Assembly (NCBI GenBank): GCA_946221915.1
Contig: CAMIKG010000040.1
Coordinates: forward strand, 1 to 45,099
DNA length: 45,099 bases
Reading direction: 5' to 3'
From: an uncultured Erwinia sp.
GTDB taxonomy: Bacteria; Pseudomonadota; Gammaproteobacteria; Enterobacterales; Enterobacteriaceae
The notes under the pieces are model-generated. The model saw only the letters and a program-made list of their open reading frames with translations, had not been told where the DNA came from and ran no database searches. Of the stretch, positions 13,425 through 23,021 are shown in pieces (position 1 is the stretch's first letter; each line of letters starts with the position of its first letter). The position numbers were made by a program, and so were the translations under genes.

Positions 13425-15138
13425 ACGCAGGGGCAGGCAGGGCTGCCTGCCTGTTCTGGCTGATGGTCTCACCCGGATCCTGCTGCAAAAACGCAATGAG
13501 GTGCCTGACCTCATCATGCTGCAAAAACTGGACAATGCGTGTCGCCAGTGCGGGGCCAATACCCGGCAGCTGTCGCCAGCTGGCTTCATCTCGCGCCAGC
13601 AACTGTTGCCAGTGGTGGTCGGGCAGTGCCTTTAACGCTGCCGCTGGCAGCGGTACGCCGAGCGCTTTTATCCAGCGTTGCAAAGGCTGCTGACGAGTCA
13701 GCTGAAATCGCTGCCAGAGCTGCTGCGCCCGTTTTTCACTGATGCCCGGCACACGCTGCAACTGCAGGGGAGTAAAATGCAGCCAGGAAAACAGATGCTC
13801 AAACTCCGTCAGCGACATGAGTTGCTGCCAGCCCGCACGGCGCAGTCCCGGAATATCCAGCACGTCTTTATTGCTCAGCCAGTCCAGCCGCGCGAGAAAC
13901 TGCTCGCGACAGCCAGTCACCGGACGCAAACAACTTAGCGCGTGGTGCTGTTCCGGGTCAGGCGCAGGTGGTACATCACGCTGTGTCACCCGCCAGACAA
14001 CCCGTTCGTAACGAGGGATCCCCTGCCCCGCCAGGCTCACCGCTACCTGATCGCCCGGCACAATATCCACTTCCCGCCAGCGGCGCAGTGACCCCAGGTT
14101 GACGCGGCGAACCGTTTTGTCATCCAGCTTTACTGGCAGGATATTCAATACTGCGGCGATTTTACCGGTACGCCCCACCGGAAAATCGATCGATAACACC
14201 TCACTGGTGATCACCGGCGGCGTATATTTCCATGCCACAACTTCATCCCCCTGGCCGGGCAGCCAGTGCCTGCCCGCTGAGCGCTGCTCGCGCTGGATCA
14301 CCACTCCATCGGTGACAAAAGGCAACGGCTGGCGGAACCACGCCTCACGCCAGCGCGCAACCTCCTCAGCGGTGGTGACGGGTTGTGTCCAGTGGGCTTC
14401 ACGTTCAAAACCAAAGCGGGTCAGTTGCTGCAATCGCTGCGCCATCGTTTCCGGGCCATCAGGCCACGCCCAGATAAAAATCCCCAGTGAAGGCAATAGC
14501 GGCGAATGGCGCTGGCGCATCAGCTCACCCGCCACCTGCGCACGGGCATTGACGCCGCCCATGGTCGCCTGTTGATGACCGGTCATCGGCAGATAGATCT
14601 CGCCCTGCAAGACCACCCGCGTGCGATCCGTAGTGATATGCTGCGGAATCGCCCTGATTTGCTGCACCTTTTCCAGCCAGGATTCGCCCTGCAGCCCGCT
14701 GCCCCGGCTAATTGCTTCTGTCAGCCGGCCGTGCTGATAGACCAGCGTCACTGCCACACCATCCACTTTAGGCTGCAGCCACAGCGGCGTTTTATCCTGC
14801 ATCCAGCGAGCGACTGCCTGCTTGTCCGCCAGCTTTTTTAACCCGGTATGGGCAATCGGATGGTTGAGCGGACCGCTGCCGGTTTGCGCTTCGCGCGGCG
14901 TTGCGGCGGGCTGAAAACAGCGCTGCCACTGCTGTAAGCGCTGGTGCAGGCTGTCATACAGTGCATCGTCAATCGGGCTTGTTCCCTGCTGATAGTATTC
15001 TTCATCCCACTGCGCTAACTGCTTCTCCAGCCGCATAATCTCTTCGCTGGCCGTCGCGGGCGCCCAGACCGGACAGATAGCCCACCCGGCAGCGCTGAAC
15101 AACCATGCCGCAACCAACCCCCATCGCATCCCTGCCAT
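13399..15138 (-). CDS. NAD-dependent DNA ligase LigB
   Basis: A 579-residue ligase. LQPKVDGVAV carries the nucleotidyl-acceptor lysine Lys124 of the KxDG motif, followed by an OB-fold region and a C-terminal helix-hairpin-helix domain (about 430-555). The zinc finger and BRCT domain of LigA are absent, as in E. coli LigB (560 residues). LigB joins nicks with NAD+ but is a weak, accessory ligase. Residues 1-30 look like a secretion signal (MRWGLVAAWLFSAAGWAICP), which E. coli LigB also has, an odd feature for a DNA enzyme. The 3' end overlaps yicG by 26 bp. Confidence 0.95.
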   Translation of the reverse strand: MAGMRWGLVAAWLFSAAGWAICPVWAPATASEEIMRLEKQLAQWDEEYYQQGTSPIDDALYDSLHQRLQQWQRCFQPAATPREAQTGSGPLNHPIAHTGLKKLADKQAVARWMQDKTPLWLQPKVDGVAVTLVYQHGRLTEAISRGSGLQGESWLEKVQQIRAIPQHITTDRTRVVLQGEIYLPMTGHQQATMGGVNARAQVAGELMRQRHSPLLPSLGIFIWAWPDGPETMAQRLQQLTRFGFEREAHWTQPVTTAEEVARWREAWFRQPLPFVTDGVVIQREQRSAGRHWLPGQGDEVVAWKYTPPVITSEVLSIDFPVGRTGKIAAVLNILPVKLDDKTVRRVNLGSLRRWREVDIVPGDQVAVSLAGQGIPRYERVVWRVTQRDVPPAPDPEQHHALSCLRPVTGCREQFLARLDWLSNKDVLDIPGLRRAGWQQLMSLTEFEHLFSWLHFTPLQLQRVPGISEKRAQQLWQRFQLTRQQPLQRWIKALGVPLPAAALKALPDHHWQQLLARDEASWRQLPGIGPALATRIVQFLQHDEVRHLIAFLQQDPGETISQNRQAALPAPAFNAQDGDS

Positions 15139-15391
15139 GTTTTTTCTCCGCCAGACATTTGCGGTCAGTTAACGGCGGCACGGTGGGAAAAGCCAGCGGT
15201 GGTTTTCAGGCGTGGAAAGCACTGCGCAACTTTTCTCTGCAAACAGTGAAAACCGTAAAAAACAGCGCGTAATATGTTCCATTAATAAAGAAAAAACGCG
15301 GCGGCAGGGCGCAAACGCTGCATGGCAGACGGAAGCTGTGTATACTGTGCAGGAAACAGACTCCGCATTTTAAGACACTTCAAGAATAATC

Positions 15392-16015
15392 ATGGCGCAA
15401 GGCACACTTTTTATTGTTTCCGCACCAAGTGGCGCGGGTAAATCCAGTCTGATTCAGGCACTGCTGAAAACGCAGCCGCTGTACGACACGCAGGTATCCA
15501 TTTCGCATACCACGCGTAATGTTCGTCCCGGCGAGAATCACGGCGAGCACTACTTCTTCGTTTCAAAAGCCGAATTTGAGGCGATGATTGCGGAAGATGC
15601 TTTCCTTGAGCATGCGGAAGTTTTTGGCAACTATTACGGCACCTCACGTAAAGCGATCGAGCAAGTGCTGGCGACTGGCGTGGATGTGTTTCTGGATATC
15701 GACTGGCAGGGCGCGCAGCAAATTCGGCAAAAAATGCCGCAGGCGCGCAGTATCTTTATTCTGCCGCCATCGAAAGATGAACTCGACCGCCGTTTACGTG
15801 GCCGTGGGCAGGACAGCGAAGAGGTGATCGCGAAGCGTATGGCGCAAGCCGTCGCGGAAATGAGCCACTACGCCGAGTACGATTATTTAATTGTGAATGA
15901 TGATTTTGATCTGGCATTGTCCGATCTGAAGAACATTATTCGTGCTGAGCGTCTGCGTATGAGCCGTCAAAAGGCTCGTCATGATGCTTTAATCAGCAAA
16001 CTATTGGCAGACTGA
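15392..16015 (+). CDS. Guanylate kinase Gmk
   Basis: A 207-residue enzyme converting GMP and ATP to GDP and ADP in the cytoplasm. The P-loop SAPSGAGKSS is at residues 10-19. STTRN-type guanine-binding residues (SHTTRNVRPGE, about 35-45) and the GENHGEHYFF segment follow. Its length is identical to E. coli Gmk. A TATACT hexamer at 15341-15346 is a likely -10 element of the promoter for this gene and perhaps the following ones. It heads the group gmk-rpoZ-spoT-trmH-recG, which links GTP supply with ppGpp metabolism. Confidence 0.98.
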   Translation: MAQGTLFIVSAPSGAGKSSLIQALLKTQPLYDTQVSISHTTRNVRPGENHGEHYFFVSKAEFEAMIAEDAFLEHAEVFGNYYGTSRKAIEQVLATGVDVFLDIDWQGAQQIRQKMPQARSIFILPPSKDELDRRLRGRGQDSEEVIAKRMAQAVAEMSHYAEYDYLIVNDDFDLALSDLKNIIRAERLRMSRQKARHDALISKLLAD

Positions 16016-16069
16016 AGACAGTTTCAGTATTATGCCGAGTCATTTCGTCACCCGTGGAGTAGCACACAT

Positions 16070-16345
16070 ATGGCACGCGTAACCGTACAGGACGCAGTAG
16101 AGAAAATTGGCAACCGTTTTGACCTGGTTCTGGTCGCTGCACGTCGCGCACGTCAGATGCAGGTTGGCGGTAAAGATGCTCTGGTTCCGGAAGAAAACGA
16201 TAAAGCAACTGTTATCGCTCTCCGTGAGATCGAAGAAGGTCTGATCACCAACCAGATTCTGGATGTACGTGATCGTCAGGAACAGCAAGAGCAGGAAGCC
16301 GCTGAATTGCAGGCTGTGACTGCTATCGCTGAAGGTCGTCGTTAA
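16070..16345 (+). CDS. RNA polymerase omega subunit RpoZ
   Basis: A 91-residue subunit of RNA polymerase. MARVTVQDAVEKIGNRFDLV and the RRARQMQVGG segment are nearly identical to E. coli omega, including the N-terminal residues that form part of ppGpp binding site 1 on the polymerase. Omega helps assemble beta-prime. GTGGAG precedes the ATG. It lies 54 bp after gmk and 21 bp before spoT, as in E. coli. Confidence 0.98.
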   Translation: MARVTVQDAVEKIGNRFDLVLVAARRARQMQVGGKDALVPEENDKATVIALREIEEGLITNQILDVRDRQEQQEQEAAELQAVTAIAEGRR

Positions 16346-16366
16346 TTAGCTGCCAGAAGGCTCGCC

Positions 16367-18484
16367 TTGTATCTGTTTGAAAGCCTCAATCAGCTGATTG
16401 AAAAATACTTGCCTGAGGACCAGATTAAGCGCCTCAAGCAAGCTTATCTTGTTGCACGTGATGCTCACGAGGGACAGACACGCTCCAGCGGTGAACCTTA
16501 TATCACCCATCCGGTTGCCGTCGCCTGCATTCTTGCGGAAATGAAGCTCGACCATGAAACACTCATGGCCGCGCTTCTGCATGACGTGATTGAAGACACC
16601 CCCGCTACGTACCAGGACATGGAACAGCTGTTTGGCAAAAGCGTTGCCGAACTGGTGGAAGGCGTCTCCAAACTGGACAAACTGAAGTTCCGCGACAAGA
16701 AAGAAGCGCAGGCAGAAAACTTTCGCAAGATGATCATGGCGATGGTGCAGGATATCCGCGTCATTCTGATCAAGCTGGCCGACCGTACCCACAATATGCG
16801 CACGCTGGGCTCATTACGCCCGGACAAGCGTCGCCGCATCGCGCTGGAAACGCTGGAGATTTACAGTCCTCTGGCTCACCGCCTGGGTATTCATCATCTG
16901 AAAACCGAGCTGGAAGAGCTGGGTTTTGAAGCGTTGTACCCGAACCGCTACCGCGTCATTAAAGAAGTGGTAAAAGCGGCGCGCGGCAACCGCAAAGAGA
17001 TGATTCAGAAAATCCTCTCTGAGATTGAAGGGCGCTTGCAGGAAGCGGGAATCACCTGCCGCGTCAGTGGCCGGGAAAAACATCTCTATTCGATCTACTG
17101 CAAAATGCACCTGAAAGAGCAGCGTTTTCACTCGATCATGGATATCTATGCGTTCCGCGTGATCGTCAGCGATGTGGATACCTGTTATCGCGTGCTTGGC
17201 CAGATGCACAGCCTGTATAAACCGCGCCCGGGGCGGGTGAAAGACTATATCGCCATTCCCAAGGCCAACGGCTATCAGTCGCTGCATACTTCCATGATCG
17301 GGCCGCACGGCGTGCCGGTGGAGGTACAGATCCGTACTGAAGATATGGATCAGATGGCGGAGATGGGTGTCGCCGCACACTGGGCTTATAAAGAACAGGG
17401 CGAAAGCAGCACCACCGCACAAATCCGCGCCCAGCGCTGGCTGCAAAGCCTGCTGGAGCTGCAGCAGAGCGCCGGTAGTTCGTTTGAATTTATTGAGAGC
17501 GTCAAATCCGATCTGTTCCCGGATGAGATTTACGTTTTCACCCCGGAAGGCCGTATCGTCGAGTTGCCTGCGGGTTCCACGCCGGTCGACTTCGCCTATG
17601 CCGTGCATACCGATATCGGTCACGCCTGCGTTGGCGCACGCGTCGATCGCCAGCCGTATCCACTGTCACAGTCGCTGACCAGTGGTCAGACCGTTGAAAT
17701 CATTACCGCACCGGGTGCACGGCCGAATGCCGCGTGGCTGAACTTTGTCGTCAGCTCGAAAGCGCGCGCCAAAATCCGCCAGTTGCTGAAAAACCTGAAG
17801 CGCGATGATTCGGTGAGCCTGGGCCGTCGCCTGCTGAACCATGCGCTGGGCGGTAGCCGCAAACTGGCGGAAATTCCGCCGGAGAATATCCAGCAAGAAC
17901 TGGATCGCATGAAGCTCGCGACCCTTGACGATCTGCTGGCGGAAATTGGCCTCGGCAATGCCATGAGCGTGGTGATTGCGAAAAATCTGCAGCAAAACGA
18001 GCAGGTCGCGCAGATACCGTCCGCAAGCGGCACGTCACGCAGCAAACTGCCAATCAAAGGCGCGGATGGCGTCCTGATTACCTTCGCCAAATGCTGCCGG
18101 CCGATTCCGGGCGATCCGATTATCGCCCACGTCAGCCCGGGCAAAGGCCTGGTGGTGCACCACGAATCCTGCCGTAATATCCGTGGCTACCAGAAAGAGC
18201 CGGAAAAATTCATGGCGGTAGAGTGGGATAAAGCGACCGATCAGGAGTTTGTCGCCGAAATTAAGGTGGATATGTTCAACCACCAGGGCGCTCTGGCTAA
18301 TCTGACCGCCGCGATCAACACCGCCGCGTCCAATATTCAGAGCCTGAATACGGAAGAGAAAGATGGCCGGGTGTACAGCGCCTTTATTCGCCTGACCGCC
18401 CGTGACCGTATCCATCTGGCGAACATTATGCGTAAAATCCGCGTAATGCCGGATGTGATTAAAGTTCACCGTAACCGAAACTAG
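16367..18484 (+). CDS. Bifunctional (p)ppGpp synthase/hydrolase SpoT
   Basis: A 705-residue protein that hydrolyses and weakly synthesises (p)ppGpp. The HD hydrolase domain has HDVIEDT (about residues 72-78), the synthetase domain includes YAFRVIVSDVDTCYRVLG, the TGS domain follows (DEIYVFTPEGR), and the C-terminal ACT domain ends the protein. It uses a TTG start at 16367, as in E. coli, 21 bp after rpoZ. In E. coli SpoT is 702 residues; the short insertion is in the linker before KLPIKGADGV. All main motifs are intact. Confidence 0.98.
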   Translation: MYLFESLNQLIEKYLPEDQIKRLKQAYLVARDAHEGQTRSSGEPYITHPVAVACILAEMKLDHETLMAALLHDVIEDTPATYQDMEQLFGKSVAELVEGVSKLDKLKFRDKKEAQAENFRKMIMAMVQDIRVILIKLADRTHNMRTLGSLRPDKRRRIALETLEIYSPLAHRLGIHHLKTELEELGFEALYPNRYRVIKEVVKAARGNRKEMIQKILSEIEGRLQEAGITCRVSGREKHLYSIYCKMHLKEQRFHSIMDIYAFRVIVSDVDTCYRVLGQMHSLYKPRPGRVKDYIAIPKANGYQSLHTSMIGPHGVPVEVQIRTEDMDQMAEMGVAAHWAYKEQGESSTTAQIRAQRWLQSLLELQQSAGSSFEFIESVKSDLFPDEIYVFTPEGRIVELPAGSTPVDFAYAVHTDIGHACVGARVDRQPYPLSQSLTSGQTVEIITAPGARPNAAWLNFVVSSKARAKIRQLLKNLKRDDSVSLGRRLLNHALGGSRKLAEIPPENIQQELDRMKLATLDDLLAEIGLGNAMSVVIAKNLQQNEQVAQIPSASGTSRSKLPIKGADGVLITFAKCCRPIPGDPIIAHVSPGKGLVVHHESCRNIRGYQKEPEKFMAVEWDKATDQEFVAEIKVDMFNHQGALANLTAAINTAASNIQSLNTEEKDGRVYSAFIRLTARDRIHLANIMRKIRVMPDVIKVHRNRN

Positions 18485-18487
18485 TAC

Positions 18488-19183
18488 ATGAATGCTCAAC
18501 GCTTTGCTCGCATTCGCGAGATGCTTGCTGCGCGTCAGCACGATCTGACCGTCTGCATGGAACAGGTGCATAAACCGCATAACGTTTCCGCCGTGATTCG
18601 CACGGCGGATGCGGTGGGCGTGCACGAAGTTCACGCCGTCTGGCCGAGCAGCCGGATGCGCACCATGGCCTCCGCCGCAGCGGGCAGCAACAGCTGGGTA
18701 CAGGTGAAAACCCATCCCACTATCGCCGATGCCGTCCATCAGCTGAAAGACCAGGGCATGCAGATCCTCGCCACCCACCTTTCTGATAAAGCGGTGGATT
18801 TTCGCGAAATTGACTACACCCGCCCTACCTGCATCCTGATGGGCCAGGAGAAAACCGGCATTACTCAGCAAGCGCTGGCGCTGGCCGACCAGGACATTAT
18901 TATTCCGATGATCGGCATGGTGCAGTCACTCAATGTCTCCGTCGCTTCCGCGCTGATTTTGTATGAAGCGCAACGCCAGCGACAGAATGCCGGTATGTAT
19001 AGCCGCAGTGAAAGCACACTCGATTACGCTGAGCAGCAACGTCTGCTGTTTGAAGGCGGCTATCCGGTGCTGGCGCGTGTCGCGAAACAGAAAGGTCTGC
19101 CATACCCGTTGATCAACGACAGCGGTGAAGTGGTGGCCGACGATGCCTGGTGGGCCACCATGCAGGCCGTGGTGAAAAAATGA
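18488..19183 (+). CDS. tRNA (Gm18) 2'-O-methyltransferase TrmH
   Basis: A 231-residue SPOUT-class enzyme, formerly SpoU. It methylates the 2'-hydroxyl of G18 in the D-loop of tRNA with S-adenosylmethionine. Visible are NVSAVIRTADAVGVHEVHAV (about residues 34-53), the ILMGQEKTGI motif, and the knot motif IPMIGMVQSLNVSVASALIL. It begins 3 bp after spoT and its stop overlaps the recG start in ATGA, so it is translated from the same message. E. coli TrmH has 229 residues. Confidence 0.97.
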   Translation: MNAQRFARIREMLAARQHDLTVCMEQVHKPHNVSAVIRTADAVGVHEVHAVWPSSRMRTMASAAAGSNSWVQVKTHPTIADAVHQLKDQGMQILATHLSDKAVDFREIDYTRPTCILMGQEKTGITQQALALADQDIIIPMIGMVQSLNVSVASALILYEAQRQRQNAGMYSRSESTLDYAEQQRLLFEGGYPVLARVAKQKGLPYPLINDSGEVVADDAWWATMQAVVKK

Positions 19184-21261
19184 AAGGCCGTCTGCTGGAC
19201 GCCGTACCGCTGAATACCCTTTCCGGCGTCGGCGCCAGCCAGGCAGGTAAACTGGCGAAACTCGGTTTACACACCGTGCAGGATTTACTGCTGCACCTCC
19301 CGCTGCGTTACGAAGATCGCACCCAACTTTATGCCATCAATGACCTGCTGCCGGGCATCTATGCCACGGTGGAAGGCGAAGTGCTGCATACCGATATCAG
19401 CTTTGGTCGCCGCCGTATGCTGACCTGCCAGATCAGCGACGGTAGCGGCGTGCTGACCATGCGCTTTTTCAATTTCAACGCCGGCATGAAAAACAGCCTG
19501 GCGCCGGGCCGCCGGGTCACCGCCTATGGCGAAATAAAACGCGGCCAGCGCGGCGCGGAGATTATCCACCCGGAATATCGCGTACAGGGTGAACACGGCG
19601 GCATCGAACTGCAGGAGACGCTGACGCCGGTCTACCCGACCACCGAAGGCGTGCGCCAGGCAACATTACGTAACCTGACCGACCAGGCATTAACCCTGCT
19701 TGAAACCTGCGCGATTGCCGAACTGCTGCCGCCGGAACTCAGTCAGGGCATGATCAGCCTGCCGCAGGCGCTACATACGCTGCACCGCCCGCCACCGGAT
19801 ATGGCGCTGGCCGATCTGGACAGTGGCAAACACCCTGCGCAACTCCGCCTGATTATGGAAGAGCTGCTGGCACATAACCTCAGTATGCTGGCGGTCCGCG
19901 CGGGCGCGCAGCGTTACCATGCGCTGCCGATGCCTGCCCGGCCACAATTCAGTGACAAACTGCTGGCTGCCCTGCCGTTTAAACCTACCGGCGCACAACA
20001 GCGGGTAGTGAGCGAAATTATTACTGACCTGGCGAAAGACTACCCGATGATGCGCCTGGTGCAGGGCGACGTCGGCTCCGGGAAAACGCTGGTCGCCGCA
20101 CTGGCGGCGCTGAATGTGATTGCCTACGGCAAACAGGTGGCGCTGATGGCGCCAACGGAACTGCTGGCCGAGCAGCATGCCAACAATTTCCGCCAGTGGT
20201 TCGCGCCATTAGGCATCGAAGTAGGCTGGCTGGCCGGAAAACAGAAAGGGAAAGCGCGTCTGGCGCAGCAGGAAGCGATTGCCCGCGGCGAGGTGTCGAT
20301 GATTGTCGGCACCCACGCTATTTTTCAGGAGCAGGTGCAGTTCAGCGGGCTGGCGCTGGTGATTATCGACGAGCAACATCGCTTCGGCGTCCATCAGCGC
20401 CTTGCGCTGTGGGAAAAAGGTGAAGAACAGGGCTTCCATCCGCACCAGCTGATTATGACCGCCACGCCGATCCCGCGCACCCTGGCGATGACCGCGTATG
20501 CCGATCTCGACACCTCCACTATCGATGAACTGCCGCCCGGACGTACTCCCGTCACCACCGTCGCCATCCCTGACACTCGCCGCGCCGACATTATCGACCG
20601 GGTGAAAAGCGCCTGCCGCGAAGAGGGTCGCCAGGCTTACTGGGTCTGCACACTGATTGAAGAATCGGAACTGCTGGAAGCCCAGGCGGCGGAAGCCAGC
20701 TGGGAAGAGCTAAAAGCCGCGCTGCCGGATCTGAATGTCGGGCTGGTGCATGGCCGCATGAAGCCCCAGGAAAAACAGGACGTGATGCAGGCCTTTAAAC
20801 AGGGCGAGCTGCAACTGCTGGTAGCGACCACCGTCATTGAGGTGGGTGTCGATGTGCCGAACGCCAGCCTGATGATTATCGAAAACCCGGAGCGTCTCGG
20901 ACTGGCGCAGCTGCACCAGCTGCGTGGTCGCGTCGGGCGTGGCGCCGTCGCGTCTCATTGCGTACTGCTGTACAAAGCACCGCTGAGCAAAACCGCGCAA
21001 AAACGCCTGCAAGTACTGCGCGACAGCAACGACGGCTTCGTCATTGCCCAGTGCGACCTGGAGATCCGCGGCCCTGGTGAACTGCTGGGCACGCGCCAGA
21101 CCGGCAATGCCGAATTTAAGGTCGCCGACCTGCTGCGCGACCAGGCGATGATCCCCGAAGTACAGCGCGTGGCGCGTCATATCCACCAGCACTATCCTGA
21201 GCAGGCACAGGCGCTGATTGAACGCTGGTTGCCGGAAACAGAGCGTTATACGAACGCCTGA
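19180..21261 (+). CDS. ATP-dependent DNA helicase RecG
   Basis: A 693-residue helicase, exactly the E. coli length. The N-terminal wedge domain binds branched DNA. The helicase domain has Walker A GDVGSGKT (about residues 295-303), the DEQH box, TATPIPRTL motif III, and the QLRGRVGRG motif VI. RecG remodels stalled forks and R-loops. I start it at 19180, overlapping the trmH stop by 4 bases, because this gives the E. coli-like N-terminus MKGRLLDAVPLN; a frame from 19150 lacks support. In E. coli gltS follows; here it is absent. Confidence 0.98.
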   Translation: MKGRLLDAVPLNTLSGVGASQAGKLAKLGLHTVQDLLLHLPLRYEDRTQLYAINDLLPGIYATVEGEVLHTDISFGRRRMLTCQISDGSGVLTMRFFNFNAGMKNSLAPGRRVTAYGEIKRGQRGAEIIHPEYRVQGEHGGIELQETLTPVYPTTEGVRQATLRNLTDQALTLLETCAIAELLPPELSQGMISLPQALHTLHRPPPDMALADLDSGKHPAQLRLIMEELLAHNLSMLAVRAGAQRYHALPMPARPQFSDKLLAALPFKPTGAQQRVVSEIITDLAKDYPMMRLVQGDVGSGKTLVAALAALNVIAYGKQVALMAPTELLAEQHANNFRQWFAPLGIEVGWLAGKQKGKARLAQQEAIARGEVSMIVGTHAIFQEQVQFSGLALVIIDEQHRFGVHQRLALWEKGEEQGFHPHQLIMTATPIPRTLAMTAYADLDTSTIDELPPGRTPVTTVAIPDTRRADIIDRVKSACREEGRQAYWVCTLIEESELLEAQAAEASWEELKAALPDLNVGLVHGRMKPQEKQDVMQAFKQGELQLLVATTVIEVGVDVPNASLMIIENPERLGLAQLHQLRGRVGRGAVASHCVLLYKAPLSKTAQKRLQVLRDSNDGFVIAQCDLEIRGPGELLGTRQTGNAEFKVADLLRDQAMIPEVQRVARHIHQHYPEQAQALIERWLPETERYTNA

Positions 21262-21285
21262 GCCCTATTCCCTCAGACAACCACA

Positions 21286-21498
21286 TCAGCCACCCTGGTC
21301 GCTGTCGCATCTTACAGACCATACCCAAATCCCAATTTTAGGTGAAACACCGTGATGGCGCCGGAGCGGCTTGTCCGCGGAGGTCCGCACGGTGGTCGCC
21401 CCGAGTATCTCGATCACAAAGACAGCGCTTTTTAAGTATTCCTCCCCGGTCCAAAAACCAACAGCAGACAGCCCCCCGATCATCACCATCAACAACAC
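21286..21498 (-). CDS. Possible small protein between recG and xanP
   Basis: A 70-residue leftward frame in the recG-xanP gap. The start MLLMVMIGGLSAVGFW is hydrophobic, followed by a charged part with several Trp (IGIWVWSVRC). It lacks an obvious ribosome binding site. I recognise no family. It may be an accidental frame in regulatory DNA or a small membrane protein; its size relative to the gap and protein-like composition are the only support. Confidence 0.2.
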   Translation of the reverse strand: MLLMVMIGGLSAVGFWTGEEYLKSAVFVIEILGATTVRTSADKPLRRHHGVSPKIGIWVWSVRCDSDQGG

Positions 21499-21527
21499 AT
21501 TATTGTTTAGCGACCATAACCCCCAGC

Positions 21528-21572
21528 TAATCGTTTGCTAAATCACAGCAGAACATCGGCAAACGATTGCTT
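21528..21572 (+). promoter_or_regulatory. Pair of PurR-like boxes / inverted repeat upstream of xanP
   Basis: GCAAACGATT at 21559-21568 and its complement AATCGTTTGC at 21529-21538 are perfect 10-bp arms 20 nt apart. The right copy (CGGCAAACGATTGCTT, 21557-21572) agrees with the PurR consensus ACGCAAACGTTTNCNT at most fixed positions; the left copy agrees less well. PurR represses purine synthesis and transport genes with hypoxanthine or guanine. The site ends about 50 bp before the xanP start. A stem-loop leader is the alternative. Confidence 0.5.
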
Positions 21573-21623
21573 TTACCCGGCAGAAGATTAAAATCGCCAC
21601 TTTTATACCCGGGAACTGTAACA

Positions 21624-23021
21624 ATGTCCGCCGAAACTGAGATCGCCAGCACCAGCCCAGCCGCGAAACCGGCCGCGAAAAGTGAACTGATTTACCGCCT
21701 TGAAGATCGTCCACCGCTGCCGCAAACCCTGTTTGCCGCCTGCCAGCACCTGCTGGCGATGTTTGTTGCGGTCATCACTCCCGCCCTGCTGATTTGCCAG
21801 GCGCTGGGCCTGCCCGCGCAGGATACGCAGCACATTATCAGCATGTCTCTGTTCGCCTCTGGCGTGGCATCGATTCTGCAGATTAAAACCTGGGGACCCG
21901 TGGGTTCCGGCTTACTGTCGATTCAGGGCACCAGCTTTAACTTCGTCACCCCGCTGATTATGGGTGGTCTGGCGCTGAAAAACGGCGGCGCTGATATCCC
22001 CACCATGATGGCCGCACTGTTTGGCACCCTGATGGTCGCCTCCTGCACGGAAATGCTGCTGTCACGCGTCCTGCACCTCGCCAGACGCATTATCACCCCG
22101 CTGGTTTCCGGTATTGTGGTCATGATCATCGGCCTGTCGCTGATTCAGGTCGGCCTCACCTCTATCGGAGGCGGCTTTGCCGCGATGAACGATCACACTT
22201 TCGGCGCACCGAAAAACCTGCTGCTGGCCGGCGCCGTCCTGGCGGTGATTATTCTCCTGAACCGCCAGCGCAACCCGTATCTGCGCGTCGCCTCACTGGT
22301 AATCGCCATGGCGGTAGGTTATGCGCTGGCCTGGGCGCTGGACATGCTGCCGGACAACACCGCGCCGTCAAACAGCGCACTCATCGCCGTACCGCAACCG
22401 TTCTACTATGGCCTCGGCTTCGACTGGAACCTGCTGATCCCGCTGATGCTGGTGTTTATGGTCACCTCGCTGGAAACTATCGGCGATATCACCGCAACAT
22501 CTGACGTTTCCGAGCAACCCGTCAGCGGCCCGCTGTATATGAAACGCCTGAAAGGCGGCGTGCTGGCCAACGGCCTTAACTCCTTCGTCTCGGCGCTGTT
22601 TAACACCTTCCCGAACTCATGCTTTGGTCAGAACAACGGCGTGATCCAGCTGACCGGCGTTGCCAGCCGCTATGTTGGTTTCGTTGTCGCCCTGATGCTG
22701 ATCGTACTGGGCCTGTTCCCGGCGGTGAGCGGTTTTGTCCAGCATATCCCTGAGCCGGTACTGGGCGGCGCGACGATTGTGATGTTTGGCACCATCGCCG
22801 CGTCTGGCGTGCGTATCGTCTCGCGTGAACCATTAAACCGCCGTGCCATCATGATCATCGCCCTGTCGCTGGCGGTAGGTCTCGGCGTGTCACAGCAGCC
22901 GCTGATCCTGCAGTTTGCCCCTGACTGGCTGAAAACCCTGCTCTCTTCCGGCATTGCCGCCGGTGGTATCACCGCTATCGTCCTGAACCTGGTGTTCCCG
23001 CCAGAAGCGCAAGAGAAATAA
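21624..23021 (+). CDS. Xanthine:H+ symporter XanP
   Basis: A 465-residue inner-membrane transporter of the nucleobase-ascorbate (NAT/NCS2) family, matching E. coli XanP (463). After an Ala/Lys-rich N-terminus (1-30) come about 14 hydrophobic segments. The NAT signature is seen around SCFGQNNGVIQLTGVASRYV, and the helix 8 region DITATSDVSEQP carries the acidic residue that takes part in substrate binding. The start ATG at 21624 follows the E. coli N-terminus; the frame is open upstream to 21567. Two PurR-like boxes lie ahead of it, consistent with purine control. Confidence 0.95.
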   Translation: MSAETEIASTSPAAKPAAKSELIYRLEDRPPLPQTLFAACQHLLAMFVAVITPALLICQALGLPAQDTQHIISMSLFASGVASILQIKTWGPVGSGLLSIQGTSFNFVTPLIMGGLALKNGGADIPTMMAALFGTLMVASCTEMLLSRVLHLARRIITPLVSGIVVMIIGLSLIQVGLTSIGGGFAAMNDHTFGAPKNLLLAGAVLAVIILLNRQRNPYLRVASLVIAMAVGYALAWALDMLPDNTAPSNSALIAVPQPFYYGLGFDWNLLIPLMLVFMVTSLETIGDITATSDVSEQPVSGPLYMKRLKGGVLANGLNSFVSALFNTFPNSCFGQNNGVIQLTGVASRYVGFVVALMLIVLGLFPAVSGFVQHIPEPVLGGATIVMFGTIAASGVRIVSREPLNRRAIMIIALSLAVGLGVSQQPLILQFAPDWLKTLLSSGIAAGGITAIVLNLVFPPEAQEK

